From Streptomyces zhihengii (GTDB taxonomy: Bacteria > Actinomycetota > Actinomycetes > Streptomycetales > Streptomycetaceae), in assembly GCF_016919245.1 (NCBI RefSeq), contig NZ_JAFEJA010000002.1, positions 2,358,501-2,422,500 of the forward strand: DNA of 64,000 nt, given 5' to 3'. A program made the translations under genes and the position numbers. Shown here in pieces: positions 26,201 to 35,125 of this stretch. Position 1 is the first letter of the stretch. Each line of letters opens with the position of its first letter. Below the pieces are notes generated by a model. That model saw nothing but the letters and a program-made list of their open reading frames with translations, had not been told where the DNA came from and did not search any database.

Positions 26201-27404
26201 CCGGGTCGTCCAGCTGAACGCCAACGCGAAGATGGACGCCTTCAAGCCGGGCGGTGACCTGTGGGTGGGCGCCGCCAACAGCCTGAAGTTCTACCAGTCG
26301 CAGGAGATCGCGGACGCTGAGAACGACGGCCGGCTGGAGAACCTGCACATGCGCCAGCAGGTGTTCACCATCACCGCCGTGGACACCGCGAAGCGCACCG
26401 TCACCCTCGACAAGCCGCTGGAGTACGACCTCCCGGTGGACTCCACCTCCGACGGCTCGCCACCCCTGGGGGTGAGCGGCAAGGCGTACGCCAGCAAGGT
26501 CACCGCGCTGAAGATGATCACCGATGTGGGCTTCGAGGACTTCTCCTTCACCGAGGACCTGAACGGCCTGCCGAAGCTCGGCGGCGGCACCTACCAGCTC
26601 GACCCCGCCCAGGCAGTCCACAACTACGGCAACCTGGCCCCCGAGTACGCCATGCACGGCATCGTCTTTAAGTGGGCCCGCGACTCCTGGGTGCGCGGCG
26701 TGCACGCCGACATGGTCGGCTCGCACCCCGTCGTCACCGAAGTCGCCCGGAACATCCAGATCGAGCGCAACGTCTTCGACGGCTCCTGGAACAAGGGCAA
26801 GGGCGGCAACGGCTACCTGCGGGGATCACGGGTCTGGGACTCGCTGTACGCCTCCAACACCAGCCGGAACCTGCGCCACTTCACCTTCCAGTGGTCGGCG
26901 TCGGGCAACGTCGCGATCGGCAACGACTTCGACTCCGACCTCAATCTGCACGGCGGCTGGGAACGCCGGAACCTGTTCGAGAACAACACCGTCCGCGTGC
27001 CGTACAACCACTCCTCGGGCGAGTGCGACACCAACTGCGGCGGCGAGGGCGGCGCCGGCGACGACGGCACCTGGTGGCCGATCTACTGGGCCGCCGGCAG
27101 CAAGGGCATCGGCTGGTCGGGTTCCACCGGCCCGCAGAACGTCTTCTTCCACAACACCCTGGCCAAACAACGCACCCCCGGAGGCCCGTACGAGCCCTAC
27201 CATCCCTACGGCGACACCTCCCGGCTGTACCAGTTCGGCTCCGCCGCAGGTGACGCGAGCACCTTCCAGCACCTGAGAAGCGCGGCCGGCCCGATCCAGG
27301 ACTGGGCCACGAACGAGGGCGTGGACTACTCCCGCGGAGACGGCGTCAACGCTTCCCGTACGGACTCCAGCCCCTCGCTGTTCCTGCGCGACTACCGCTC
27401 CTGA
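23286..27404 (+). CDS. Secreted CdtB/DNase I-like, SGNH hydrolase and beta-helix fusion
   Basis: A 1372-residue exported protein with a signal peptide (1-48, ending PAQA). Residues 50-325 form an endonuclease/exonuclease/phosphatase domain. It carries the full residue set: Glu85 in IALQET, His219 in NIHAAS, Asp254 and Asn256 in GDFN, Asp293, and Asp316-His317 in SDHWP. RPAFGVQLGDTWYFNIHAAS resembles cytolethal distending toxin CdtB. Residues 355-710 are an SGNH/GDSL hydrolase (MGDSYISGEGG, SVGGNDLKF, HPNRYGQQAL). Residues 780-1372 begin DDGQDDTAGLQKAID, the opening of pectate-lyase-like right-handed beta-helices. No separate CdtA or CdtC genes are present. Target is unknown; extracellular DNA, lipid or polysaccharide degradation are possible. 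Confidence 0.88.
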   Translation: MSLHFLHIPGRATRHRPGPGPRRTLVQVLCTALLASLVTLVAPTPAQAAEDVTESSITFNTQGGTRWDLVRSSLLKTADVIALQETVKPPSDFTGEQVLLDNSTDTTQTPTGLPSLKYRVSAARWGKPGTRAAPGVLIYLKILDKTAWGQTTGTDDPDAGTEGNTQKSMAIWLKDAPEDLGTLAPRIRVLPAADPANKWIRTRPAFGVQLGDTWYFNIHAASIRSGETPNPHAVALIDTISQTMAGQSWRALGDFNSSAAPTRGRFPNTFYATSNGRPDGPPATTQLSGYALDYMIASDQLENLSVSLNGRNGTSDHWPVRFAPAGGPTCGDSWGSITVYNPASRAARAADDGSCGLPPAVVSMGDSYISGEGGRWAGNAAASATGSAWGTDRAAVNCNADESTCDHDVSRIYGDTGYDRGADACDRSDSAEIRGLALEGVPLERRFNIACSGATTDNVTTTGFKGQRPQVEDLRDIAQNNDVRMVVLSVGGNDLKFSEILQDCVKAYFYPSVFNKGCRGAKEGEFAESLGPVRAKVVGAVETIRTVLREAGQEDGTYQIVLQSYANPLPRGHNYRDAENAPVPPANYGRYINGGCPFLDADSDWAHTSVVPRISDMLRGAANEAGVSFLDLQSAFAGHELCSTTTRQADSSHRLTAPLSAHHAEWVRWVPYLFEGSKDLPWQAQGHQQEAIHPNRYGQQALAACLTKIAAQLGDHPVASSCVGTPNSLPGAVDGSVNPDQDLGRGNRRGPVAGLPDWSRAGYRGGELLPSAAARTPDSACHFGPSALESQFQVKADDGQDDTAGLQKAIDRIRDHCTPHASAGRLSVIELPKGVLNVSKQLSVDASYLLVRGQGADPENGSRIVFRPDENTRYDVLTARGERWDQAGMQHKCQFTTGNNVGTGGWIWPGRGLFRVQTREAAEKYASICGFPSKIPENRRDLFEGSINQHWESGVAVGGSPGDANYAARQGDRVVQLNANAKMDAFKPGGDLWVGAANSLKFYQSQEIADAENDGRLENLHMRQQVFTITAVDTAKRTVTLDKPLEYDLPVDSTSDGSPPLGVSGKAYASKVTALKMITDVGFEDFSFTEDLNGLPKLGGGTYQLDPAQAVHNYGNLAPEYAMHGIVFKWARDSWVRGVHADMVGSHPVVTEVARNIQIERNVFDGSWNKGKGGNGYLRGSRVWDSLYASNTSRNLRHFTFQWSASGNVAIGNDFDSDLNLHGGWERRNLFENNTVRVPYNHSSGECDTNCGGEGGAGDDGTWWPIYWAAGSKGIGWSGSTGPQNVFFHNTLAKQRTPGGPYEPYHPYGDTSRLYQFGSAAGDASTFQHLRSAAGPIQDWATNEGVDYSRGDGVNASRTDSSPSLFLRDYRS

Positions 27405-27409
27405 CCCGT

Positions 27410-27473
27410 GGCGCCCCGGGCCTCCGCCCCAACCCTGCATCCGCGCGGTCCGCTGGGGCGGGTCCGGGGCGCC
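27410..27473 (+). terminator. Long hairpin after the secreted fusion gene
   Basis: GGCGCCCCGG at 27410-27419 pairs with CCGGGGCGCC at 27464-27473. A nested CCGCCCC/GGGGCGG stem lies inside. It starts six bases after the stop. Confidence 0.6.
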
Positions 27474-27595
27474 TTGCGGTCACGGTCCCAGACGACCAAT
27501 GAGTGCGGACCTGGGCATATAGGCCGGGGCCTGCACCCATGGTGCGCTGTCGATGGCTTGCTGGCCTGGGACTCGTCTCACCCAGGCAGGCTCGT

Positions 27596-28217
27596 TCAAG
27601 CTCGCCAGAAGGAGTGAAAGGAACGACAGCCAGCAGTCTTTCCGTTGCACGCTGCCAGTTCGCGACTTCGCGGCGGCTCGGTGGACAGCAGCGACCAGAT
27701 CCTGCGGCCCTCGTCGCCGGCGTCGGTCCCGCAGCTCGCCGTGCCGTCGACAGCCGCCAGCGAAGCCAGGACGGCCCCGTCGTCCAGGGCCCCGGTGTGG
27801 CTGAGGACGACAACCAGGAGCAGCCCGTCCTGACCGGCCAGATGGACGCTGACGCGCTTGCCCGCATTGATGACCGCCGCCTCGACAAGAAGACGCACCG
27901 TCTCCTCCAGGACACTGTCCACGGGCCGGCTGCCCCCAGCCACGCACGGCATCGGTCACCCCGCGCACCGCCTTGCCCGCAGCCCAGGAGTCCGCGGCCA
28001 GAACCCAGTTGTGCACCCGCCGGTTCTGGACAGCCATCCGCGGGCGCCGCGTCTCCACACGCGCCCGACCCGCCCCCGGGACAGGGAGCACCGTGCTGGC
28101 GTACTCGGTCCGCGGATCCGGACGCGGGGGCTCAACCGGCATCTTCCGCGGAGGCGGCGTGCGAGGCGGAGAACTCGGCGGGACCTTCGGGCCCTTGCTC
28201 TCCGTCGGCTCGTTCAC
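27596..28217 (-). pseudogene. Frameshifted ATP-binding (HATPase-like) regulatory protein
   Basis: From GTG 28217 (GGAGG upstream) the frame encodes a Pro-rich N-terminus, then PRMAVQNRRVHNWVLAADSW and AVRGVTDAVRGWGQ. The homologous sequence then continues in another frame (DSVLEETVRLLVEAAV, GKRVSVHLAGQDGLLLVVVL, EGRRIWSLL) to a stop at 27596. This resembles Streptomyces ATP-binding proteins of the anti-sigma/RsbW-like type. The shift near 27925 would truncate it unless it is a sequencing error. Confidence 0.6.
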
Positions 28218-28919
28218 CGAAGACCTCCTCACACACTGATCTGATGCTGCTACCCATCGTGACATCAGTCCACCGTCCCTGGCTGCCACTTCACTCGACC
28301 ACACGGCTTTGCACCGATCCCCGTCCACGGACCTGAGTCGGAACCCGGCCTTGTGAACGGAGCCACGCCCGTTCTGGCGCTTGGGAGACGACGGAGTGAC
28401 TGCGCGCGTTCGCCGGGGGACAGGGACCCGGTCACGCGCCCAGCACTCCAGACCCCACCAGAGAACATCCCGGTATTCCCTCGGGGTATGACGCAGACCC
28501 GGTACCCGCACGAGCTGATCGAGACCCAGCAGTATCTGGACCGGGCGTACGCACGTCCCGGGCCCGCCGGGCCGGGTGGCAGCACGGCGCTGCGGCGGCG
28601 GGTCATCCACCTGTCGGAGGCGCATCGCCATGACGGAGTTCCACCGCAGCTCCGTGCTGCTGCACGTCAGGTGCCGCCGCGACACCGGCCACGCCGTGTC
28701 CTGCCGGCCGCCGCGCTGATCGCTGGCAGGCTGCGCTCCCACCGGCGCTGCCCCGCAGAGGTGGCGCGGATGATGCGCACCCGGGTCCTCGCCCGGTGCG
28801 GCGTACCGCTGCTCGTGGGCGTCGGCCTGTCGTGGTCGAGGCCGCGACTGGCCTCGGCCGGGGGCGTGACGCCGGACGGCGACGGGTCACGCCCCCACCA
28901 CCGTGTGCACGGCGCCCTG
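28218..28919. other. Stretch with one coding-like scrap
   Basis: At 28488-28555 ATG begins MTQTRYPHELIETQQYLDRA, which looks like a real helix-forming N-terminus, but bias is lost after about 25 codons. The rest shows no supported gene. Confidence 0.3.
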
Positions 28920-29384
28920 CTACTCCGCAGGCCAGAAGCGGACAAGGTAGCGCTCCACGCTGTCTGCGGTGCCCGTCTCGGCAGACTGGCGCTCGGCCTC
29001 CGACCGGCCCGCCGAGTGCACCTGCACGTTCCAGCGGCCTGCCCCGTCCGACAGCGGGATGTCCTGATCGGTCCGCCCGAGGCTCATCGACCAGACGGCC
29101 ACGATGCCACTCGTGGAGACGTACTCGCCCTCTGCGTATTCATCCCACTGTCCGCGACCCTCGTCCGGCGGTCGGCCGTCCCACACCTCGACGGTCACCG
29201 CGGCGGTGTGGGTGTGGCCGGCGCTGAAGATGTCGATCCGGCCGGGGAACAGCGTGAGGAACTGCCCGAAGACGGAGTCGTCCGGATAGGGCACCGGCAG
29301 GGTGGCATCGTCCGACTCCTGGAGGCAGAAGCTGTGATAGCCCACATCGGCCCCGCATCGCACACGCCGCGTCAGGTTCGCCAC
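28920..29384 (-). CDS. Hypothetical protein, 154 residues
   Basis: It starts at GTG 29384, with GAGGAG eight bases upstream. It contains CGADVGYHSFCLQESDDATL, SVFGQFLTLFPGRIDIFSAG, EYVSTSGIVAVWSMSLGRTD and a C-terminus VERYLVRFWPAE. It is acidic and soluble, a recurring Streptomyces type of unknown role. The frame is intact. Confidence 0.65.
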   Translation of the reverse strand: MANLTRRVRCGADVGYHSFCLQESDDATLPVPYPDDSVFGQFLTLFPGRIDIFSAGHTHTAAVTVEVWDGRPPDEGRGQWDEYAEGEYVSTSGIVAVWSMSLGRTDQDIPLSDGAGRWNVQVHSAGRSEAERQSAETGTADSVERYLVRFWPAE

Positions 29385-29713
29385 ACCAACTCCTCGTTGC
29401 GGCACACCGCACTCGCTCATCAGCCTGGACGCCACCGTAGCTGCGGGCCGCTGCCCCTCCGCCCGTAGTTCGCCCACACGGCCGAGATTGATGCAGACAC
29501 ACCGAGCGGGCCGTACCAAATGAGCCTGGTGCAGGTGCGGACGACAGGTTCGGTCATGCGGCCTTGAGGGCCGGTGTGATTGTGACGGTCTCGTATTCGA
29601 CGGGAGTGAGGCGGCGGCTTGGGGGCGGGGGTGATGGGTCCGCTCGATCCAGGTCACGATCGCGATCCGCAGGCTGCGACTCTCAGCTCTTCGGGCAGAA
29701 GTACTCTGCCCTC

Positions 29714-30259
29714 ATGACGCTCTACTTCGACGCGGCGGCGGTGCTGTTCCAGGTGCACCCGAGCTGTAACGGTCGCTGGGAGGACCGCCTGTGGCTCAAC
29801 GTCCCGGGGCCGGTGTACGGCGCCGAGACCGATAACTGCGCGACAGGTCGACTCGAAGCCCCGCATCACATCCACTACGGCGGTCAGTACTTCACTGAGT
29901 ACGTATACCGCCAGCCGGGCACACCCGACGAGGCGAGGGAGGTCCTCAGTGCCATCGAGGCGGACCCCATGGACGGCTATGCCTGGGACGGAGACCAGCG
30001 GTGGACACCGGAGTTGGTCCGGGAGTGGTGGCGCGACCGCAAGCGGATCCTGGAGTACCTGAGAGACCAGGTGCACGAGTGGGAGCGGTACGACCGGTGG
30101 ATCCCGAACCAGCGAGCAGTGGAGGGCGCCCTGGACTTCGCGGCCTACATCTCTGGTGGCACCCACTCCGGAAGCCTGGAGACGGACCTGCAGATCTACC
30201 TCTACTGGCTACAGGAACGCCGCTCTCCCACCCCGGCCAACCGACTGCCCGAGCTCTAG
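29714..30259 (+). CDS. Hypothetical protein, 181 residues
   Basis: From ATG 29714 it begins MTLYFDAAAVLFQVHPSCNG and has NVPGPVYGAETDNCATG and a Trp-rich helical middle (ELVREWWRDRKRILEYLRDQ). It ends PANRLPEL. Soluble, with no known motif. It runs into the duplicated DUF7003 scrap immediately downstream. Confidence 0.65.
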   Translation: MTLYFDAAAVLFQVHPSCNGRWEDRLWLNVPGPVYGAETDNCATGRLEAPHHIHYGGQYFTEYVYRQPGTPDEAREVLSAIEADPMDGYAWDGDQRWTPELVREWWRDRKRILEYLRDQVHEWERYDRWIPNQRAVEGALDFAAYISGGTHSGSLETDLQIYLYWLQERRSPTPANRLPEL

Positions 30260-30280
30260 ACCGATATACACCGAACTCCT

Positions 30281-30497
30281 GCCGCATAGACCTCGGCGCC
30301 GTCGGGATCGATCTCCGCCATGCTGTCCACCCGCGCCAGGAAGTCGCCAAACCCGGGCTCGCCGCGCATCAGGCAATTGTTGAAACCGTGCATCACGTCG
30401 ATGAGGTTGCCGCCGCGCGGGGCGTAATCCAGTAGCTCGACGACCACGGCCCACCGCGTGTTGTCGCCGAACAAGCGCATCCGCGCTTCGACCCAGG
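30281..30497 (-). pseudogene. Truncated duplicate of the DUF7003-like gene
   Basis: Encodes ARMRLFGDNTRWAVVVELLD through EIDPDGAEVYA, nearly identical to the middle of the 21534-22172 product. Both ends are lost. The homology breaks at the same AEVYA(G)G point at which unrelated sequence begins. Confidence 0.8.
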
Positions 30498-30596
30498 AAC
30501 TCGGCCGCCCAGAGGAAGGACCGGTCCCGGACCGAGGCACGGGGAGGAATAGTCACTGGTCAGGCCACAGATCGTCGAGGGGGTTGAGTAGCGTCG

Positions 30597-31125
30597 ATGA
30601 CCACCATGGAACCCGTGCCCGCCCTCGTCCACCTGGATAGCCCTTTCATCAACTTCCGTGACTTCGACTTCAGCGAGGGCTCCCACGGTACCGCTGGATT
30701 GACGCCAAGCGTTTCCAACTGTCGTCCGAGGCGCAAGACGACCGAGACGTTCTGGTCGCCTTGATCGCACATCCTCAGTTTCGGGACACGTACGACGAGC
30801 CGGCGTTCAAGACTGGCCACGGCACGGCCAGTGGTGGCTTGACCGCATCACCCCTGACGCCTACGAGGCCGTCGATGGCGAGATGGCAATCGATGTCGTC
30901 CACTCCTGGGCCAACCAGCATGGAGACATCCCGAAATCACTCGCATCACGCCTGCGTCAGGAGATCTACACCCCGATCCGCAAGGCAACCAGCAGATACC
31001 TGCTGGGACAGCTTCCCGAGAACGCCTTCCACGACTACGGCCCGATCCACATAGATTACCAGGAACGCGTCCTCATCGACCGCCCGGGAGCGACACTCAC
31101 TCTCTTCGTCGCAGCTGACGACTGA
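30597..31125 (+). pseudogene. Twice-frameshifted hypothetical gene
   Basis: From ATG 30597 the frame gives MTTMEPVPALVHLDSPFINF and DFSEGSHG. It then continues in other frames as RWIDAKRFQLSSEAQDDRDV with AHPQFRDTYDEPAFKTGHG, and as GEMAIDVVHSWANQHGDIPK to the stop at 31123-31125. Bias is strong in each segment, so this was one gene of about 175 codons. The family is not recognised. Confidence 0.55.
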
Positions 31126-31430
31126 CGCCGCCGCCCAGTGCCATCGACGCTACTGAGCTGCGACGCGGAGGCTGACCGCGAGGATGCGGGGGAGTTCGGC
31201 GACGGCACCGAGGACGGGGAAGCCTGACGCCGACGATGCTCATCGACGAACCGCTCGGCATCTCCTGCGTCTTCAGCGACGGCGGCCGCGCGCCATCGCC
31301 CTAGACGGTTTGCCGCCGCGGCTGGCCCGAGACCTGGGCACCGACTGGTCGACCTGATCCATCCGCACGGCACCGCGGATTCCGCGCACTGAGCTACCCC
31401 GGCGCCTGTCTGCCGGCTGTCAGAGCAGGG
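31126..31430. other. Intergenic stretch
   Basis: No supported gene or structured element. Confidence 0.35.
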
Positions 31431-31625
31431 CTACACGTCAGGTGGGCAGCTTGCGCGCAGCTCGGCCTGCCGCCGGCGGGCATAGCCGTTCAAGTCGTGC
31501 TTGATGGCCACGCCGTCTCCAGCCGGGATACGGATGGGCGCGCAGTACTTCGCGTCCCGTAGGTGCTGAACGCCGTCCCAGTTGGGGGTGTTTCGAGTGA
31601 ACACCTGCTGCCCGTCAGTGGTCAT
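31431..31625 (-). CDS. Small hypothetical protein coupled to adenylate kinase
   Basis: A 64-residue protein, MTTDGQQVFTRNTPNWDGVQ then RDAKYCAPIRIPAGDGVAIK, ending RASCPPDV. Its ATG overlaps the 3' end of the upstream kinase gene by 11 bases, so it is translationally coupled. No family is recognised. Confidence 0.55.
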   Translation of the reverse strand: MTTDGQQVFTRNTPNWDGVQHLRDAKYCAPIRIPAGDGVAIKHDLNGYARRRQAELRASCPPDV

Positions 31626-32295
31626 CCCCGCCGGGTCCGCCTGCTCGGTCCTTGCCGAGGGCGAGGAGCGCGCGGTTGAGAACCTCTGTGACCTGGCCGA
31701 GGGCCGAGATCATGGTTGCGATCCCTTGCGCCTGGTAGTGGTCGAGGACCGGAGCCGTCTCGCTGCCGTATACCTCCAGTCGCTGTCGGACCGTCGCCTC
31801 GCTGTCGTCAGGGCGCTGGTAAAGCTCCCCGCCGCAGATGTCGCAGAGTCCCGGCACGTCGGGCGGGCTGAACTCGGTGTGGAAGATGTGTGCGGGCTCG
31901 TTTCGGCACAACCGCCGTCCGGCGATCCGTCTGACCACCTCGGCCTCTGCGATCTCCAGGCCGAGCACAGCATCCAGCCTCGACTGCGATGCGGCCAGCA
32001 TGCCGTCCAGCGCCTTCGCCTGGGCAAGGCTGCGGGGGAAGCCGTCCAGCAGGAATCCGCCCCGGGTGTCGGCACGGGTGAGGCGCTCCTGGATCACGCG
32101 GATGGTGACCTCGTCCGACACCAGAAGCCCGGCCCGTAAGCGCGCCCGGTCGTGCTGCCCGAGCAGGGTGCCATGGTCGAGGTGCTCACGGAAGAGATCA
32201 CCGGTGGAGACGTGCCGGATCGACAGATGCGCGGCGAGAAGCACGGCCTGCGTGCCCTTGCCAGCTCCGGGCGGTCCGAGGAGGAGGATGCGCAT
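31615..32295 (-). CDS. Adenylate kinase, accessory copy
   Basis: A 226-residue nucleoside monophosphate kinase, ATP + AMP = 2 ADP. The P-loop is GPPGAGKGT (residues 7-15), the NMP site is STGDLFREHL, and FLLDGFPRS carries the AMP-binding motif. The lid has GRRLCRNEPAHIFHTEFSPP followed by CDICGGELYQRPDD, a zinc-lid-like set of Cys and His. It is longer than this family's short forms. It is not in the ribosomal-protein/secY context typical of the housekeeping gene, so it is likely an accessory copy. Confidence 0.88.
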   Translation of the reverse strand: MRILLLGPPGAGKGTQAVLLAAHLSIRHVSTGDLFREHLDHGTLLGQHDRARLRAGLLVSDEVTIRVIQERLTRADTRGGFLLDGFPRSLAQAKALDGMLAASQSRLDAVLGLEIAEAEVVRRIAGRRLCRNEPAHIFHTEFSPPDVPGLCDICGGELYQRPDDSEATVRQRLEVYGSETAPVLDHYQAQGIATMISALGQVTEVLNRALLALGKDRAGGPGGDDH

Positions 32296-32502
32296 CGATG
32301 CGGTGTCCCTTCGTCATGATGGCCATCGAACTCGTCTCCGGGCGACACGCGATCGCCGCCTACCCGATGACCTTGCCCATCCGGTGATCCATCCCCGTGC
32401 GGCGGAACCGTGCCTCGCAAGACGGCAGCGTCGCGGTGCCGCCTCCACGATGACAGCAGCCGCACCTGCTCGGCAGATTCGGTGAGTCCCGTCCTGGCCG
32501 GA

Positions 32503-33867
32503 TCACGCTACGGAATTTCGGAACGGTGGCCGCTCGTTCCAGCCCACTGGCTCGGACTGTGGCGGGCACGGCGCGCCCTGCTGCAGGACGGCCACGGCCT
32601 CGTCAATGCGGCCGAGATCCATGAGGTACCCGGCGAGGTCGTGCCTGTTCTCGCGGGCGTGGGGCCGCAGGACCGCGACAGCCTCTTCGGTACGTCCGGC
32701 ACCGGCGAGCAGTTCGGCGATGTGCGGCGCCGCATAGGGGGTGCCGCCCTCGGGGTGGGCGCGGACCTGCTCGTACGCCTCGTCGACACGGCCACAGGCC
32801 GCCATCAGCGGAAGCCGCATCCAGAGCAGCTCCCACTCCACCTCTCCGGGGTGTCCTGTGCGCGCGTCGAGGTAGGCGAGGCCGTCCTCGGGACGTCCCT
32901 GGTCGGCGTACAGGGTGCAGAGCTGGTGGAGGATCCAGTCCTCGGCACCGCCAGGGGCATCGGCCAGGGCCCGCATCACGTCGATCGCTTCGTCGTTGCG
33001 GCTGTGGCGCGCCAGAAGGTCCGCCAGGGGCCCCGCCGTCTGGTAGCGGCGAAGGGAGTCGTCGCCGGCTTGCCGGTACGCGGCGATCGCGCCCTCGATG
33101 TCGCCGCGCTCCTCCAGCACTTCGGCCAGGCGCCGCGTGGCGATCCCCAGGGGCTCGGTCGCGGCGTAGGCGCGCAGTTCGTCGATCCGGTTGTGCCGGG
33201 CGAGCAGGTCGGCCAGTTGGTCACGGTTGTTGAGGGAAGCCTTGTCCCGGGTGTGGAGCAGGGCGATGGCGTCGTCGATGCGCCCGTGGCGTTCGTGGAG
33301 GGTGGCGAGCAGTCCGATCGCGGTGTCGGGGTCCAGGCCGCGGCAGCACCACGGGCTGTCGCACCGGTGGCCGTCCGGGACCCGGGCCGCGAGAAGGGCC
33401 GCGACGTCGTCGTCGCGCCCGGCATCGGCGGCGACATCGACCAAGGCCGTGGCGAGAGAGCGGTCGTCGATGTGAGGTTGGAGCAGCGTGAACGCTTCCC
33501 CGCTGCGGCCGTGCCGGGCGAGCAGCCGGGCGTAGGACTCCAGCGCCAGCGGATGCCCGGCCTCCATGCGCATGCGGGTCAGCGTGATCGCCTCATCGGC
33601 CCGCCCCCAGCCCTCCAGCAGCCCAGCCGCGGCCACAACAGCCGTCCACCAGCCCGTCGCGACATACGGGGCGAGCACGTCCAGCGCCTGCGCCTGCCGG
33701 CCCCTCTCACCGAGCAGCCGCGCCCACTCACGCGCACAGAACCACTCCCCGTGACACGCCCAGAACCCCGCTCTCTCAGGAACGAGTTCGAGGAGCCGCA
33801 CGGCCAGATGCGGCGGTATACAGCCCGACTGGGTCCGGGCCCGGTAGTCAAGATCGGCAGAGTCCAC
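32503..33867 (-). CDS. TPR-like repeat protein, about 454 residues
   Basis: Helical repeats fill the protein, for example ARLLGERGRQAQALDVLAPY, ARLLARHGRSGEAFTLLQPH, ATLHERHGRIDDAIALLHTR and AELLAGAGRTEEAVAVLRPH. It also has a DSPWCCRGLDPDTAIGLLAT stretch. It is a cytosolic scaffold of unknown partner, common in Streptomyces. The start is taken at GTG 33867 (VDSADLDYRARTQSG), where homologous-looking sequence begins; the frame is open to 33999 and upstream starts are possible. Confidence 0.75.
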   Translation of the reverse strand: MDSADLDYRARTQSGCIPPHLAVRLLELVPERAGFWACHGEWFCAREWARLLGERGRQAQALDVLAPYVATGWWTAVVAAAGLLEGWGRADEAITLTRMRMEAGHPLALESYARLLARHGRSGEAFTLLQPHIDDRSLATALVDVAADAGRDDDVAALLAARVPDGHRCDSPWCCRGLDPDTAIGLLATLHERHGRIDDAIALLHTRDKASLNNRDQLADLLARHNRIDELRAYAATEPLGIATRRLAEVLEERGDIEGAIAAYRQAGDDSLRRYQTAGPLADLLARHSRNDEAIDVMRALADAPGGAEDWILHQLCTLYADQGRPEDGLAYLDARTGHPGEVEWELLWMRLPLMAACGRVDEAYEQVRAHPEGGTPYAAPHIAELLAGAGRTEEAVAVLRPHARENRHDLAGYLMDLGRIDEAVAVLQQGAPCPPQSEPVGWNERPPFRNSVA

Positions 33868-34171
33868 AGCGCAGACCGTAGCCCCATCCGCTGACACCGT
33901 CCGCGACACGGTGACCCGGCCGAACGGCGCACCACGCTCACGGACGCCCGCGCCACCGCGCGAGCCAGGGCCGGCCCCGGCTGCCCGGAGGGCGTACACC
34001 GTCCACTCCTTTGCTCCCGACCTTCACACCCAGCGTCGGTTCGCCCTCCAGCGCGAGGCGCTGCCATCAGGCAGTCGGGAGACGGGAGACGGGAAGTGGA
34101 AGGGCACGCGAGGGTGAGCGGCCTGGCGACAGCGGCCGTTTGTCCGGGGGGTGCGGTGTTCGGTTCGGTGG
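33868..34171. other. Intergenic stretch
   Basis: Possible 5' extension of the TPR gene to 33999; otherwise nothing seen. Confidence 0.35.
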
Positions 34172-34954
34172 TCAGGAGCGGTGGTCGGTTGCTGCCCTGA
34201 GGTCTCGCGTGACGCGGGCCGCTGCGCCGAGGTCGAGAGTGTCGGTGAGCATGAGGGTTCCGAAGGTGTAGGCGTCGGTCCAGGCGCAGAGGCTGGCGTC
34301 GGCGCCGTCGGGTGTGTCGATCAGGCCGCAGCCCAGGCGCCCGGGCAGGGGGCCGGCGTCGAAGAACGCCGTCTCGCGGGCTTCGGCGCCGGCGAAGAAG
34401 TTGCGGAACTCGTTGGTGGGGGAGTGCTGCTGCTTCTCCCGGGCGAGCCCCGGGTCGCCTTCGACGGTGTTCACGCTCAGCACCGCGGCGACCTCCTGCC
34501 CGGCGGTTCCGTAGTACCAGGTCCGCCGGCCGGACTCCTCCGTTTCACCACCCCGGGCCAAAGCCGCGTACAGGGCGGCTTCCTCACCGGTCTTGAGCCG
34601 GTATTGCCCCAGGGCGCCAGGTGGATCGATACGGCGATCGGGCCAGGCCCCCGCAGCTACGCCGGGGTCGGTGCCTGAGACGGCGGAGCGTGCTTCGGGA
34701 CGGTAGTCGAACCCCACCTTGACCAGACCGAGCACCGCGATCCCTGCCAGGACCGCAGCCACGGTTCTTCGACGCCGCACCCGAAGCTCCGCCAATGGTG
34801 TCTTCGCCGCGGCTGCGACGTGCAGGTCGGCACGCCGCCAACCGCGGGTGCAGCGCCAGACGATGGCGGAGATCGCCGCGGTCATGAGCAGGGTGCCCAT
34901 GGCCTGGCCTGCCGCCCAGGACGTGGATGTGGTGTCGACGGACATCTCGATCAT
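34172..34954 (-). CDS. Membrane-anchored hypothetical protein
   Basis: A 260-residue protein with two N-terminal membrane helices (AAGQAMGTLLMTAAISAIVW and VAAVLAGIAVLGLVKVGF) separated by a basic cytosolic loop. The extracytoplasmic domain contains GRRTWYYGTAGQEVAAVLSV, FRNFFAGAEARETAFF and GADASLCAWTDAYTFGTLML. The layout is frequent in Streptomyces; function unknown. ATG 34954 or a nearby GTG could start it. Confidence 0.7.
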   Translation of the reverse strand: MIEMSVDTTSTSWAAGQAMGTLLMTAAISAIVWRCTRGWRRADLHVAAAAKTPLAELRVRRRRTVAAVLAGIAVLGLVKVGFDYRPEARSAVSGTDPGVAAGAWPDRRIDPPGALGQYRLKTGEEAALYAALARGGETEESGRRTWYYGTAGQEVAAVLSVNTVEGDPGLAREKQQHSPTNEFRNFFAGAEARETAFFDAGPLPGRLGCGLIDTPDGADASLCAWTDAYTFGTLMLTDTLDLGAAARVTRDLRAATDHRS

Positions 34955-34974
34955 GGCTGCATCGTAGAACCGGC

Positions 34975-35125
34975 CTCACACTCCCCAGCCTGCGAGGACC
35001 GGCCACCCGCTCCTGCACATGCCCCTGCCGGTGCTCTGGTCCGGTGACGACACCCGAACCTGCCGAACACGCGACGGCGCTCGCCGCAATCCACACGCCG
35101 CCCGCCCCGGGCTTGCAGAGCACAG
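34975..35125 (+). repeat. Dispersed copy of the 21310-21420 sequence
   Basis: GACGACACCCGAACCTGCCG and surrounding bases match 21350-21400 closely. The encoded SGDDTRTCRTRDGARR corresponds to PGDDTRTCRTCDAARR. No start or stop is kept, so it is a scrap of the same small gene. Confidence 0.6.
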
